DNA from: JAOPZW01 sp963764585
GTDB taxonomy: Bacteria > Actinomycetota > Thermoleophilia > Solirubrobacterales > Solirubrobacteraceae
NCBI GenBank assembly: GCA_963764585.1
Contig: CAVXTB010000012.1
Location: 235,357-299,356 of the forward strand
Length of the DNA stretch: 64,000 nucleotides
Direction of reading: 5' to 3'
The notes under the pieces are model-generated. The model was not told the origin of the DNA, ran no database searches, and was given only the letters and a program-made list of their open reading frames with translations. Positions 38,628-46,976 of the stretch are shown piece by piece. A program made the position numbers and the translations under genes. Within the stretch, counting starts at the first letter, position 1, and each line of letters begins with the position of its first letter.

Positions 38628-40084
38628 GGGGTGCGCTCCTCTGCCCCCTGCTCGGCGACCGGCTCGTCCGCCGCCAGCGCCTCGGGCGCGGCGGCCTCCG
38701 GTGCCGGTTCGAGCGCCTCCTCGACCAGGCCGTCGTTGGCCTCCGGGGACTCGACGCCCTCGACGAGCGCCTCCTCCACCACGGCCTCCTCGACCTCGCC
38801 GTTCTCGGCCGCGCCATCCTGCGGGGGCTCCCCGCCGACGTACACCGAGCCGGTGCCCTCGAGCGCCTGATGGCTGTCCACGCCGCAGAAGCGCGAGCCG
38901 GGCAGCGCCGCGTTGGGGCAGCGCCGGCCGTTGCCGAGGATCGCCGCGCAGCGCCCGCCGGTCTCCTCCTCGGGGTAGTCGCCGTCGGGCTCCTCGGTGG
39001 CGAACTCGGTCTCGGACTTGATGTCGATGCGCCAGCCGGTCAGGCGCGCGGCGAGCCTCGCGTTCTGGCCCTCGCGGCCGATGGCCAGCGACAGCTGGTC
39101 GTCGGGCACCACGACGGTCGCCTGGCGGGCGTCGTCGTCGACGAGCACCTCGCGCACGCGCGCCGGCGACAGGGCCTTGGCCACGAAGCGGGCAGGCTCG
39201 TCGTTGTAGGGGATGATGTCGATCTTCTCGCCGCGCAGCTCGGAGACGACCATGCGCACGCGCGAGCCGCGCGGGCCCACGCACGCGCCGACCGGGTCGA
39301 CGCCGTCGGCGTAGGAGACCACCGCGATCTTCGAGCGATAGCCCGGCTCGCGCGCGACGTTGGCGATCTCGACCAGGCCGTCGGCGATCTCGGGGACCTC
39401 GAGCTCGAACAGCTTCTTGATCAGCTCCGGGTCGCGGCGCGAGACGATGATCGACGGGCCCTTCGTGGAGGGCGAGACCTCCTTGATGACCGCCTTGATG
39501 CGCTGCGAGTGGTCGTAGCGCTCGCCGTCGACCTGCTCGGACTTCGGCAGCAGCGCCTCGACGCGCTCGCGCAGCTGCACGAGCGTGTAGCGCGAGTCGG
39601 ACTGCTGGACGATGCCGGTGATCAGCTCGCCGACGCGGTCGCGGTACTCCTCGAACATCATGTCGCGCTCGGCCTCGCGGATGCGCTGCAGGATCACCTG
39701 CTTGGCCGTCTGCGCGGCGATGCGCCCGAAGTCGTCGGGGGTGACGTCGCGCTCGTCGATCTGGTCGCGGTACTCCTCGAACTTGGCCGGGTCGATCTCG
39801 GGGTCCTGCGGCTCGACCGGCTCGCCGGTCTCCGGATCGATGTAGGTGCCCTCGTCGATCGTCTCGACGATCAGGTGGGCCTCGAGGCGCTCGGGCACGA
39901 TCAGCTCGATCACGCGGTAGTCGCCGGTGTCGGGGTCCATCTCGACGCGGGCGTACTTGGCCGCGCCGGGCTGCTTCTTGTAGGCCGACAGGAGCGCGTC
40001 CTCGAGCGCGTGAACGAGCCGATCCGGGGCGATCCCCTTCTCGACGGCCAGCGCCTTCATGGCCTCAACGATCTCTCGCGACAT
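38624..40084 (-). CDS. nusA: Transcription termination/antitermination factor NusA
   Basis: A 486-residue NusA: N-terminal RNAP-binding domain (1-135; ALAVEKGIAPDRLVHALEDA), S1 domain (about 148-215), KH1 (GYRSKIAVVSYADGVDPVGA, CVGPRGSRVRMVVSEL) and KH2 (LSLAIGREGQNARLAARLTG). After KH2 comes a tail absent from E. coli NusA: a Cys/His cluster C379, C389, C400, H405 (GGRCAAILGNGRRCPNAALP, SRFCGVDSH) and an acidic C-terminus. The cluster looks like a small zinc site. Stop overlaps ylxR. Confidence 0.96.
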   Translation of the reverse strand: MSREIVEAMKALAVEKGIAPDRLVHALEDALLSAYKKQPGAAKYARVEMDPDTGDYRVIELIVPERLEAHLIVETIDEGTYIDPETGEPVEPQDPEIDPAKFEEYRDQIDERDVTPDDFGRIAAQTAKQVILQRIREAERDMMFEEYRDRVGELITGIVQQSDSRYTLVQLRERVEALLPKSEQVDGERYDHSQRIKAVIKEVSPSTKGPSIIVSRRDPELIKKLFELEVPEIADGLVEIANVAREPGYRSKIAVVSYADGVDPVGACVGPRGSRVRMVVSELRGEKIDIIPYNDEPARFVAKALSPARVREVLVDDDARQATVVVPDDQLSLAIGREGQNARLAARLTGWRIDIKSETEFATEEPDGDYPEEETGGRCAAILGNGRRCPNAALPGSRFCGVDSHQALEGTGSVYVGGEPPQDGAAENGEVEEAVVEEALVEGVESPEANDGLVEEALEPAPEAAAPEALAADEPVAEQGAEERTP

Positions 40085-40091
40085 GTCGGTA

Positions 40092-40508
40092 CTACTCCTC
40101 GACGAGATTGGACTTGCGGATGTCGGCGTACGGGATGGCGATCACGCCGGAGTCGGCGGCGATCGTCACCTCGGCCTCGGTGGCCCCGACGAGCTCGCCC
40201 GTGAAGGACGTGTGGCCGTCGCGCGCCTCGCGCGTGCGCACGCGGGCACGGCGGCCGAGGAAGCGACGGAAGTGGTCGGGCTTGGTCAGCGGGCGGTCGA
40301 TGCCCGGCGAGGACACCTCGAGCGAGTAGCTCTCGCGCACGTCGGGCAGCAGATGCGTGACGCGCTCGCAGAGGTCGAGCGACACGCCCTCGGGGTGGTC
40401 GATGAAGAGGCGGAGGGTGTGGCCGCCGACGACCTCGGCAAGCAGCACCTCGACGTCGGGCGCCGCGTCAGCGAGGCGCGCCTCGATATCGGCCTGCAGG
40501 CTGCTCAT
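40092..40508 (-). CDS. rimP: Ribosome maturation factor RimP
   Basis: A 138-residue 30S assembly factor. TLRLFIDHPEGVSLDLCERV, SLEVSSPGIDRPLTKPDHF and FTGELVGATEAEVTI are RimP signatures. It heads the rimP-nusA-ylxR-infB operon, with AAGGAGGAG just before its ATG and an attenuator-like leader upstream. Slightly short (typically 150-170), lacking part of the N-terminal domain. Confidence 0.93.
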   Translation of the reverse strand: MSSLQADIEARLADAAPDVEVLLAEVVGGHTLRLFIDHPEGVSLDLCERVTHLLPDVRESYSLEVSSPGIDRPLTKPDHFRRFLGRRARVRTREARDGHTSFTGELVGATEAEVTIAADSGVIAIPYADIRKSNLVEE

Positions 40509-40597
40509 CCACTCCTCCTTCCTGACAACAAAAAAGCGGGCGAGCGCCCGCTTTCAACTACACCGGCCGGGGGCCGGCCCCGAAAGCTGTACGGCAG
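40509..40597 (-). promoter_or_regulatory. rimP-nusA leader, attenuator-like
   Basis: On the minus strand a TAAGGT -10 (40598-40603) is followed by roughly 80 bases before rimP. The leader holds a 12-bp palindrome GGGGCCGGCCCC (40570-40581), a terminator hairpin with T-run (40530-40554) and directly after it the rimP ribosome site. A terminator lying between a promoter and the gene it serves is the layout of transcription attenuation. Confidence 0.55.
40530..40554 (-). terminator. Intrinsic terminator in rimP leader
   Basis: Minus-strand reading AAGCGGGC-GCTC-GCCCGCTT followed by TTTT: an eight-pair GC-rich stem, four-base loop and U-run. It could end the upstream TPR transcript, and because the TAAGGT hexamer lies before it, also truncate rimP transcripts. 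Confidence 0.85.
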
Positions 40598-40603
40598 ACC
40601 TTA
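40598..40603 (-). promoter_or_regulatory. -10 hexamer of rimP-nusA-infB operon
   Basis: TAAGGT on the minus strand, about 90 bases before the rimP ATG and 42 bases after the stop of the upstream TPR gene. Confidence 0.45.
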
Positions 40604-40644
40604 GCACCACGAGCCGGACCTTGGCCGACCTGAGACGGCCCGCG

Positions 40645-41007
40645 TCAGGCCGCTCGCCGGCGCGCTCTACCGAGGTACTGGCGGTAGTCCTCGCGCTCCG
40701 GACGCAGGCACGACGCCAGCGCCAGCGGCTTGCGCGCCTCGGCGTGGCGGCCCTGCAGCTGCAGCGAGCGCCCGAGGCAGAACAGCGCGAAATCGTTCGT
40801 CGGCGCGCGCTCGACGACGACCTCGAACTCCGCCGCCGCCTCGCGGTAGCGGCGCGAGCCGAAGAGGGCGCGGCCCAGCGCTTCGCGGATCGAGGTCTTG
40901 TCGGGCTCGAGGTCGCGCGCGCGGGCGAGGGGCACGACCGCGGCGTGACAATCGCCCGCCTCGAGCAGCCGGGTGCCGTTCATGAAGAGGTCGTACGCGC
41001 TGTCCAT
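40645..41007 (-). CDS. Small TPR protein
   Basis: A 120-residue protein made of about three TPR-like units: YDLFMNGTRLLEAGDCHAAV, RDLEPDKTSIREALGRALFG with SRRYREAAAEFE, and NDFALFCLGRSLQLQGRHAE. Ends in a basic RRYL-type tail (LGRARRRAA). Likely a protein-interaction scaffold; partner unknown. It follows the transglutaminase gene by three bases, so it probably belongs to that unit. An intrinsic terminator lies about 90 bases downstream. Confidence 0.82.
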   Translation of the reverse strand: MDSAYDLFMNGTRLLEAGDCHAAVVPLARARDLEPDKTSIREALGRALFGSRRYREAAAEFEVVVERAPTNDFALFCLGRSLQLQGRHAEARKPLALASCLRPEREDYRQYLGRARRRAA

Positions 41008-41010
41008 GGC

Positions 41011-43326
41011 CTACGTCTCAGTGTACGGACGGCGCAAGCGTCTCTTGAGCGGCTTGGGCGGCAGCGCCCACCACGCGCGCAGCGTGCCGCGCACCCCGAG
41101 GCCGGACGCGAGCTGGCGCCGCAGCGCCCGCCGCTGGGCCCGCGTCGGCCCGGGCGCGCGGTGGGCGTAGCGCTGGTCGCGCACGGCGCGCACGTAGGCG
41201 GCCGCGGCGTCCGAGCCGCCCAGCACCTTCTCCAGGCGCGCGAGCGTGACCCCGGGCGCGGGGTCGCGGCCCGAGCGCCGCAGCGCGCGCTGCAGCTCGG
41301 CCAGCTCGGGCGCGAGCGCGACGAACGGCACGCGCCGGCGCCAGAGCACGACGCTGCCGATCGACAGCAGCAGCGCCGCCAGCGCCACTCCGACCGGGAG
41401 CTTCCAGCCGCCGCCCTTGTCCTCCTGGGCGAGGTTGGCGCCCGGGTCGCCGGCCGCGAACGGGCGGTCGCCGGACTGGCCGAGCGTCCCGAGGTTCGGG
41501 ATCGCGACCGGGCCGCCGGAGCCGCCGGCCGACTTGTCGTCGATCTGCGAGTTGGCCGGCGAGGCCGCGGGCGTCGGATCGAAGGTGATCCAGCCATACG
41601 GCTTGAAGTAGGCCTCGACCCACGAGTGCGCGTCGGTGTCGCGGACGACCCAGTCCTTGCGCTCGCTGTTGTAGGTGCCGGGGCTGAAGCCCGAGGCCAC
41701 GCGCGCCGGGATGCCGCCCATCCGCAGCATCAGCGCCATCACGCCCGAGAACTGCTGGCAGTAGCCGGCCTTCGTATCGAACAGGAACGAGGCCAGCGGA
41801 TAGGCCCGCGCTGGCGGCGACTCGTCGTAGACGGTGTCCTGCTGCACGCGGGCCTGCACGGCCTGCACGAACGCGAACGCCGACTGCGTGTCGCGCTTGA
41901 TCTGCTGCGTGAGGTCCCACAGCTGGCGGTAGGGCGAGTCGGCGAGGACCTGCTGGCCTTGGGGCACGACCCCGAACCCGCTGGGCCAGACGACGCCGGG
42001 GCCGCCGTTCTCGCCGTACGGGGTGAAGCGCACCAGCGCGTTGGGCCCGAGCGGCTTGCCGGTGCTCTCGTCGACGAGCGACACGGACCTGCCGCGCACC
42101 GGCACGCGCAGCTCGAGGAAGTTCTCGGTGAAGGCGGGGTAGTCCGTGCTGGCGCGGCGCAGCTGGTTGTCGGTGGGGCGCGGGAAGTAGACGTACGCCT
42201 GGTAGCTGTCGCCGGGGCGCAGCGGCTTGCTCGCCGTGACGTAGGTGCCGTCGGGCCGCGGGAACGGCAGGCGCGATGCCCCGGGCAGGACGCTCTGGGT
42301 GACGCCGGCGCCGACGAACTCGTGGCTGCGCAGCCCGCGGTCGACGACCTGGATCTTCTGCACCCACCTGGGGTTGACGCGTTCGTCGAGGAGCTGGTCG
42401 CGCGTCGGCGCGCCCTCGCGCCAGCGGATCCCGTCGAAGTCGTCGAGGTTGACCGCCTTCCAGTACGTCGAGGTCTTCGCCTTGATGCGCAGCAGCTCGC
42501 GCCCGTCGCGCGACCATGTCAGCGGCCCGTAGCTGTGCGTCCAGGAGAACGCCTCGGCCTTCTTGGGCTCGAGCTTCTCGGCGAACGACTCGTAGTCGAA
42601 CCACGGCCGCGTCCCGTCCACCCGCGGCGCGATCACCGCCCCGGCGATCGCGGTCAGCACGATGCAGGCGCCGCCGACCGCAAGCTGGTCGCCGCGCAGG
42701 CGCTCGATCCACAGGAACGCGGCGAGCAGGATGCAGAAGAGCGTGCCGCTGAAGTACGGGCTGTCGGGGCCGTGCTCGATGATCGGGACGGCGTAAAGGG
42801 TGGTCAGCGCGACCGCCGCCGCGAGCGAGTGGCCGTAGCCGCCGGCCCGTCGCGGCCAGAAGGCCAGCAGCGCGGCGAGCGCCAGCAGCGCCGTGCCGCC
42901 GGAGACGATCGAGATGCGCACCCAGTCGTCGAGGCCGCGGTAGGGCACGGTGATGCCGGGCGTCGTGGAGATGCCCTGGACCATGCCGGCGTACAGCTCG
43001 TCCCAGCCCTTCGGCCACAGCAGCCGCAGCGGCACGCCGGCGGTGAGCAGCGCGAACGCGAGCAGCGCGATCGTCACCGCCGCGATCGTCACGCGCCGGC
43101 GCCGGTCCGAGGCGCCCGCGGGGACCGCGATCAGCACGCCGGCGCCGGCCAGCGCGACGAGCAGCCCCAGCAGCATGTCGCCGCTGCGGGCGGGCTGGAT
43201 GAGCGCCCCCCAGTACATCGCGCCGAAGAAGCCGAGCGCGGCGAACGCGGTCAGCCGCGCGCGCTCGGGGTGCGCGACGACGCGAGCCGGCGTGCCGACG
43301 GAGCGCGGCATGGCGACGGCGCCCAT
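41011..43326 (-). CDS. Membrane transglutaminase-like protein
   Basis: A 771-residue protein with about seven N-terminal TM helices (LTAFAALGFFGAMYWGALIQ to ACIVLTAIAGAVIAP), an external region containing the transglutaminase core (Cys in AGYCQQFSGVMALMLRMGG, His in DTDAHSWVEAYF, Asp in WITFDPTPA), then one more TM helix (LPVGVALAALLLSIGSVVLW) and a cytosolic DUF4129-like tail. This is the TgpA-type architecture always found with MoxR and DUF58 genes, as here. Proposed roles are cell-surface protein processing; no substrate is known. Confidence 0.9.
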   Translation of the reverse strand: MGAVAMPRSVGTPARVVAHPERARLTAFAALGFFGAMYWGALIQPARSGDMLLGLLVALAGAGVLIAVPAGASDRRRRVTIAAVTIALLAFALLTAGVPLRLLWPKGWDELYAGMVQGISTTPGITVPYRGLDDWVRISIVSGGTALLALAALLAFWPRRAGGYGHSLAAAVALTTLYAVPIIEHGPDSPYFSGTLFCILLAAFLWIERLRGDQLAVGGACIVLTAIAGAVIAPRVDGTRPWFDYESFAEKLEPKKAEAFSWTHSYGPLTWSRDGRELLRIKAKTSTYWKAVNLDDFDGIRWREGAPTRDQLLDERVNPRWVQKIQVVDRGLRSHEFVGAGVTQSVLPGASRLPFPRPDGTYVTASKPLRPGDSYQAYVYFPRPTDNQLRRASTDYPAFTENFLELRVPVRGRSVSLVDESTGKPLGPNALVRFTPYGENGGPGVVWPSGFGVVPQGQQVLADSPYRQLWDLTQQIKRDTQSAFAFVQAVQARVQQDTVYDESPPARAYPLASFLFDTKAGYCQQFSGVMALMLRMGGIPARVASGFSPGTYNSERKDWVVRDTDAHSWVEAYFKPYGWITFDPTPAASPANSQIDDKSAGGSGGPVAIPNLGTLGQSGDRPFAAGDPGANLAQEDKGGGWKLPVGVALAALLLSIGSVVLWRRRVPFVALAPELAELQRALRRSGRDPAPGVTLARLEKVLGGSDAAAAYVRAVRDQRYAHRAPGPTRAQRRALRRQLASGLGVRGTLRAWWALPPKPLKRRLRRPYTET

Positions 43327-44450
43327 CAGGCAACCTCCGCCACGCGGCGCCGGGCGCCGGTCAGCTCGTAGCCCGTGCAGCCGGCGACCGTGAAGACCGC
43401 GCGGCGGCCGGTGCGATGGCCGTTGCCGGCGGTGCCGCCACCGCCCGGGACGATCAGGTAGCGCCCACCGCCGACGGCGTGCGCGAGGGCCCGCGGGGGG
43501 CGCGTCGCGGCGTACGCCGCCACGTAGAGCAGCGGCCCACGGTGCGAGGCGAGCCCGGCGACGTTGGGGGGCGGGTGCGATGGGCTTCCGTCGACGAGCG
43601 CCAGGCGCACGTGCAGATGCGGCCAGCCGATGAGCGTCGACTCGAGCGTCGTCGGGCGCCGGTCGCCGGGCAGCAGCAGCGCGCAGCCGCCCGCGCGGGC
43701 CAGGTGCACGCACAGCGAGGCGGCGGCGCGTACCGCGGCGTCGAGATCGTCCTCGCGCGCGGGCCGGCGCGGATCGAGGACGACGAGCGGGCGCGTGTCG
43801 CCGTCGGCGCGCAGGCGGCGCTCCATCAGCTCTCCCCCGCGGGCGAGGCCCGGCCAGAAGATGCGCGAGGCCGCCGCCCCGATCCGGTAGGGGCGCAGGC
43901 CGTCGAGGTCGACCTCGGCGGCGATCGACGGGCGCCCGCGGCGGGCGACCAGGCCGCTGCCGTCGCCGTCGCCGGGCGGCGTCACGACCGGCTCCAGGCG
44001 CGGCAGCACGAGCACCTCGGCCGGCTCGTCGGCCACGACGACCCGCGTGGCGAGGCCGAACGGATCGCTGACGACGATCCGCGGCGGCGGCAGCAGCTTG
44101 CGCCCGCGCCGCGCGAAGCGGGCGTTGATGTGCAGCGTGGTGCGCATGCGCCCGCCGGCCATCTTCGCCGGCGCCGGCAGCAGGTCGTCCTCGATCAGCC
44201 CGCTGGGGACCGGCAGGCGCCCGGACGAGACGACGAGCTCGATCGAGACCGGCTGCTCCTCGATCGCCCGGCGCGAGGCCACCGTCCGGCGCACGCGCAC
44301 GCCGCGCGCGCCGATCTGCACCCACGCCGCTGCCACGCCGGCCAGCACGATGAACGCGATGCCCGGGACGTAGAGCGGCTCGGCGTCGAAGGTCGCCGCG
44401 ACCAGGATCAGCAGAAGCCCGAGCAGCGTGGTGGTCGCAGCCGGGCGCAC
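43326..44450 (-). CDS. DUF58 (vWA-like) membrane protein
   Basis: A 374-residue protein: two TM helices at the N-terminus (TLLGLLLILVAATFDAEPLY, GIAFIVLAGVAAAWVQIG), a beta domain (RKLLPPPRIVVSDPFGLATR) and the DUF58 motif DLDGLRPYRIGAAASRIFWP, then a vWA-like part (RPLVVLDPRRP). It partners MoxR ATPase and transglutaminase. GTG start ten bases after the MoxR stop; TGATG junction with the transglutaminase gene. Confidence 0.9.
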   Translation of the reverse strand: MRPAATTTLLGLLLILVAATFDAEPLYVPGIAFIVLAGVAAAWVQIGARGVRVRRTVASRRAIEEQPVSIELVVSSGRLPVPSGLIEDDLLPAPAKMAGGRMRTTLHINARFARRGRKLLPPPRIVVSDPFGLATRVVVADEPAEVLVLPRLEPVVTPPGDGDGSGLVARRGRPSIAAEVDLDGLRPYRIGAAASRIFWPGLARGGELMERRLRADGDTRPLVVLDPRRPAREDDLDAAVRAAASLCVHLARAGGCALLLPGDRRPTTLESTLIGWPHLHVRLALVDGSPSHPPPNVAGLASHRGPLLYVAAYAATRPPRALAHAVGGGRYLIVPGGGGTAGNGHRTGRRAVFTVAGCTGYELTGARRRVAEVA

Positions 44451-44459
44451 CCGCGGCTC

Positions 44460-45437
44460 CTACAGCGCCGGCGTCGCCGCCAGCGCGTCGGCGACGATCC
44501 GTTCGCCGGTCGTGTCGACCGCCTCGGGGGCCAGGACGATCCGGTGGGCCAGCACGACCTCGGCGAGCGCCTGGACGTCGTCGGGCAGCGCGTGGTCGCG
44601 GCCCTGCAGCAGGGCCCGGGCCTTGGCGGCGCGCAGCAGCAGCAGTCCCGCGCGCGGGCTGGCGCCGAGCTCGGCGCGGCGGTCCTGGCGCGTGTGCTGC
44701 AGCAGCGAGACGACGTAGCCGCGCAGGGCGTCGGAGGCGTGCACGCGCCGGGCGGTGTCCTCGAGGGCCAGCAGCTCGGCCGCGGTGGCAACCGGCTCGA
44801 CGTGCTCGACGCGGTCGCTGGTCTCGTGAGCGCGCAGCATCGCGACCTCGCCGCCGGACGACGGGTAGCCCATCGACACGCGCGCCATGAAGCGGTCGAC
44901 CTGCGCCTCGGGCAGCGGGTAGGTGCCCTCGAACTCGATCGGGTTCTGCGTGGCGAGCACGATGAACGGCCGCGCGAGCTCGTGCGTGTGCACGTCGACG
45001 GTCACGCGGCGCTCCTGCATGCACTCCAGCAGCCCCGACTGGGTCTTGGGCGAGGCGCGGTTGATCTCGTCGACGAGCACGACGTTGGCGAAGATCGGGC
45101 CCGGGCGGAACTCGAAGCGGCCCTCGCGCTGGTTGAAGACGTTGGTGCCGACGACGTCGGCGGGCAGCAGGTCGGCGGTGCACTGCACGCGCGCGAACTG
45201 CAGGTCCAGCGCGCGCGCGATCGAGCGCGCCAGCGTCGTCTTGCCCACTCCGGGCAGGTCCTCGATGAGGATGTGGCCCTCGGCGACCACGCAGACGAGC
45301 ATGAGGTCGAGCAGGTCGCGGCGCACCTCGACCGCATCGCTGACCGCCAACGCGACCTGGCGCGCGAACTGCTGCGCGTTCGCGATCTCGGCCTCGCCGA
45401 CGGGCCCGGGCTCCTCCTCGATGCTCTCGGTGCTCAC
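44460..45437 (-). CDS. MoxR-family AAA+ ATPase
   Basis: A 325-residue AAA+ chaperone: Walker A EDLPGVGKTTLARSIARAL, Walker B VVLVDEINRASPKTQ, sensor 1 VLATQNPIEFEGTYPLPEAQ, with the MoxR-specific PEAQ(V)DRF arginine finger region, and a C-terminal lid (LGASPRAGLLLLRAAKARAL). MoxR proteins remodel vWA partners such as DUF58. GTG start overlaps the coaBC stop. Confidence 0.94.
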   Translation of the reverse strand: MSTESIEEEPGPVGEAEIANAQQFARQVALAVSDAVEVRRDLLDLMLVCVVAEGHILIEDLPGVGKTTLARSIARALDLQFARVQCTADLLPADVVGTNVFNQREGRFEFRPGPIFANVVLVDEINRASPKTQSGLLECMQERRVTVDVHTHELARPFIVLATQNPIEFEGTYPLPEAQVDRFMARVSMGYPSSGGEVAMLRAHETSDRVEHVEPVATAAELLALEDTARRVHASDALRGYVVSLLQHTRQDRRAELGASPRAGLLLLRAAKARALLQGRDHALPDDVQALAEVVLAHRIVLAPEAVDTTGERIVADALAATPAL

Positions 45438-46687
45438 GCGGGCGTCGTCCTTTCTGTGCGCCGCAGGTCGCCGACCACGTCGAGGATCGCGCGCGCGACC
45501 TCGGCCTTCGACGCGCGCGGGACATGGCGCTCGCCGGTGGTGGTGACGATGGTGACCTCGTTGTCGGGGCCCTCGAAGCCGATGTCCGGGCGCGCGATGT
45601 CGTTGACCACGACGGCGTCGAGGCCCTTGCGCGCGAGCTTGTCGCGCCCGTAGGCCACGGCGCCTTCGCCGTGCTCGGCGGCGAAGCCGACCAGCGTCTG
45701 GTCGGCGCGGCGGATGGCGGCGAGGCCGGACAGGATGTCGGGGGTACGCTCGAGCGCGATCACGAGTTCCGTGCGCTCGTCCTTCTTGAGCTTGGTGTCG
45801 GCCGCGGCGGCGGGCCGGTAGTCGGCCACCGCGGCGGCCATGAGCAGCACGTCGGCGCTCGGGGACTCGGCCTCGCACGCGGCCTGCAGCTCGGCGGCGG
45901 TGGCGACGTCGACGTAGCGCACGCGCGCGGAGCGCGGCAGCGCGACGTTGGCGGCGACGACCGTGACCTCGGCGCCGAGCGCGGCGGCCTCGTCGGCCAG
46001 GGCGAAGCCCATGCGCCCCGAGCTGCGGTTGCCGACGTAGCGCACGGAGTCGATCGGCTCGCGGGTGCCGCCGGCGGTGACGAGCACCTTGAGTCCGTCC
46101 CAGGGTCGCGCGCCCGCCGGGATCAGCGCTTCGAGCGCGGCGAGCAGGTCGGCCGGCTCGGCCAGGCGCCCGATCCCCCATTCGCGCTTGGAGCCGAGGG
46201 CGCCGGTGCCCGGGTCGATGACCGTGACGCCGCGCTCGCGCAGCGTCGCGAGGTTGGCCTGGGTGGCCGCGTGCTCGTACATGTGGTTGTTCATCGCCGG
46301 GGCGACGAGCAGCGGGCAGGTGGCCGCCAGCGCGGCCGAGGTCAGCAGGTTGTCGGCCAGCCCGTGGGCCAGCTTGGCGATCGTGTTGGCCGTCGCCGGC
46401 GCGATGAGGAAGGCGTCGGCGTTGCGGACGAGCTCGAGGTGGCTGAGCGGGTCGTGGTCGGGCGCGGCCTGGTCGGGGAACGCGCCGCGCGCCGGATCGC
46501 GCTCGAACTCGTCGGTCAGCACCGGGGCGCCGGTCAGGGCGGCGAACGACGCAGCGCCGACGAAGCGCTGGGCGGTCGGCGTCTGGATCACGCGGACGGC
46601 ATGCCCGGCCTTGGTGGCCAGGCGCACCACCTCGAGCGCCTTGTAGGCGGCGACCCCGCCGCTGACGCCGAGGAGGACGCGACCCAA
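45434..46687 (-). CDS. coaBC: CoaBC: phosphopantothenoylcysteine decarboxylase/synthetase
   Basis: A 417-residue bifunctional enzyme of CoA synthesis. CoaC half: VLLGVSGGVAAYKALEVVR, APATANTIAKLAHGLADNL, and the PAMN motif LLVAPAMNNHMY. CoaB half: VLVTAGGTREPIDSVRYVGN, SSGRMG, MAAAVADYRP and VVNDIARPDIGF. TTG 46687 is chosen because AGGAG from the end of rpoZ sits five bases upstream and no ATG/GTG precedes the first strand. Follows gmk-rpoZ, the usual order. Confidence 0.94.
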   Translation of the reverse strand: MGRVLLGVSGGVAAYKALEVVRLATKAGHAVRVIQTPTAQRFVGAASFAALTGAPVLTDEFERDPARGAFPDQAAPDHDPLSHLELVRNADAFLIAPATANTIAKLAHGLADNLLTSAALAATCPLLVAPAMNNHMYEHAATQANLATLRERGVTVIDPGTGALGSKREWGIGRLAEPADLLAALEALIPAGARPWDGLKVLVTAGGTREPIDSVRYVGNRSSGRMGFALADEAAALGAEVTVVAANVALPRSARVRYVDVATAAELQAACEAESPSADVLLMAAAVADYRPAAAADTKLKKDERTELVIALERTPDILSGLAAIRRADQTLVGFAAEHGEGAVAYGRDKLARKGLDAVVVNDIARPDIGFEGPDNEVTIVTTTGERHVPRASKAEVARAILDVVGDLRRTERTTPA

Positions 46688-46695
46688 CGTGACTC

Positions 46696-46923
46696 CTAGC
46701 GGTACTGGTACTTGATCTTGCCCGCGGCGACTTCCTCGAGGGCGATCGTCAGGTAGTTCTTCGAAGAGGAGTCGACCATCGGCGGCGGGAACTCGTCGAA
46801 CGTGCCCTCGCCGAGGTTGTGGTAGTAGGAGTTGATCTGGCGAGCGCGCTTCGCTGCCACGAGCACGGATGCGTAGTTGGAGTCGACCTGCTCGAGGAGC
46901 GTGTCGATGCGCGGGTTGATCAT
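46696..46923 (-). CDS. rpoZ: RNA polymerase omega subunit
   Basis: A 75-residue omega subunit: MINPRIDTLLEQVDSNYASV, LVAAKRARQIN and the actinobacterial tail KNYLTIALEEVAAGKIKY. It stabilises beta-prime. The ATG lies six bases after a TACCCT hexamer (46930-46935), so it appears leaderless and separately promoted from gmk. Confidence 0.94.
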   Translation of the reverse strand: MINPRIDTLLEQVDSNYASVLVAAKRARQINSYYHNLGEGTFDEFPPPMVDSSSKNYLTIALEEVAAGKIKYQYR

Positions 46924-46929
46924 GGGTCG

Positions 46930-46935
46930 AGGGTA
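46930..46935 (-). promoter_or_regulatory. -10 hexamer, leaderless rpoZ
   Basis: TACCCT on the minus strand, six bases from the rpoZ ATG. Confidence 0.5.
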
Positions 46936-46976
46936 CCAGCAGCGTGGGGGTCGCCCCGCCGCCTGAGGGGCGTTTC

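Noticed and set aside
46941..46975. Hairpin after gmk as a terminator
   Set aside because: The stem CGCCCC/GGGGCG has its T-rich side on the plus strand, while all genes here are on the minus strand; kept only as a note under gmk.
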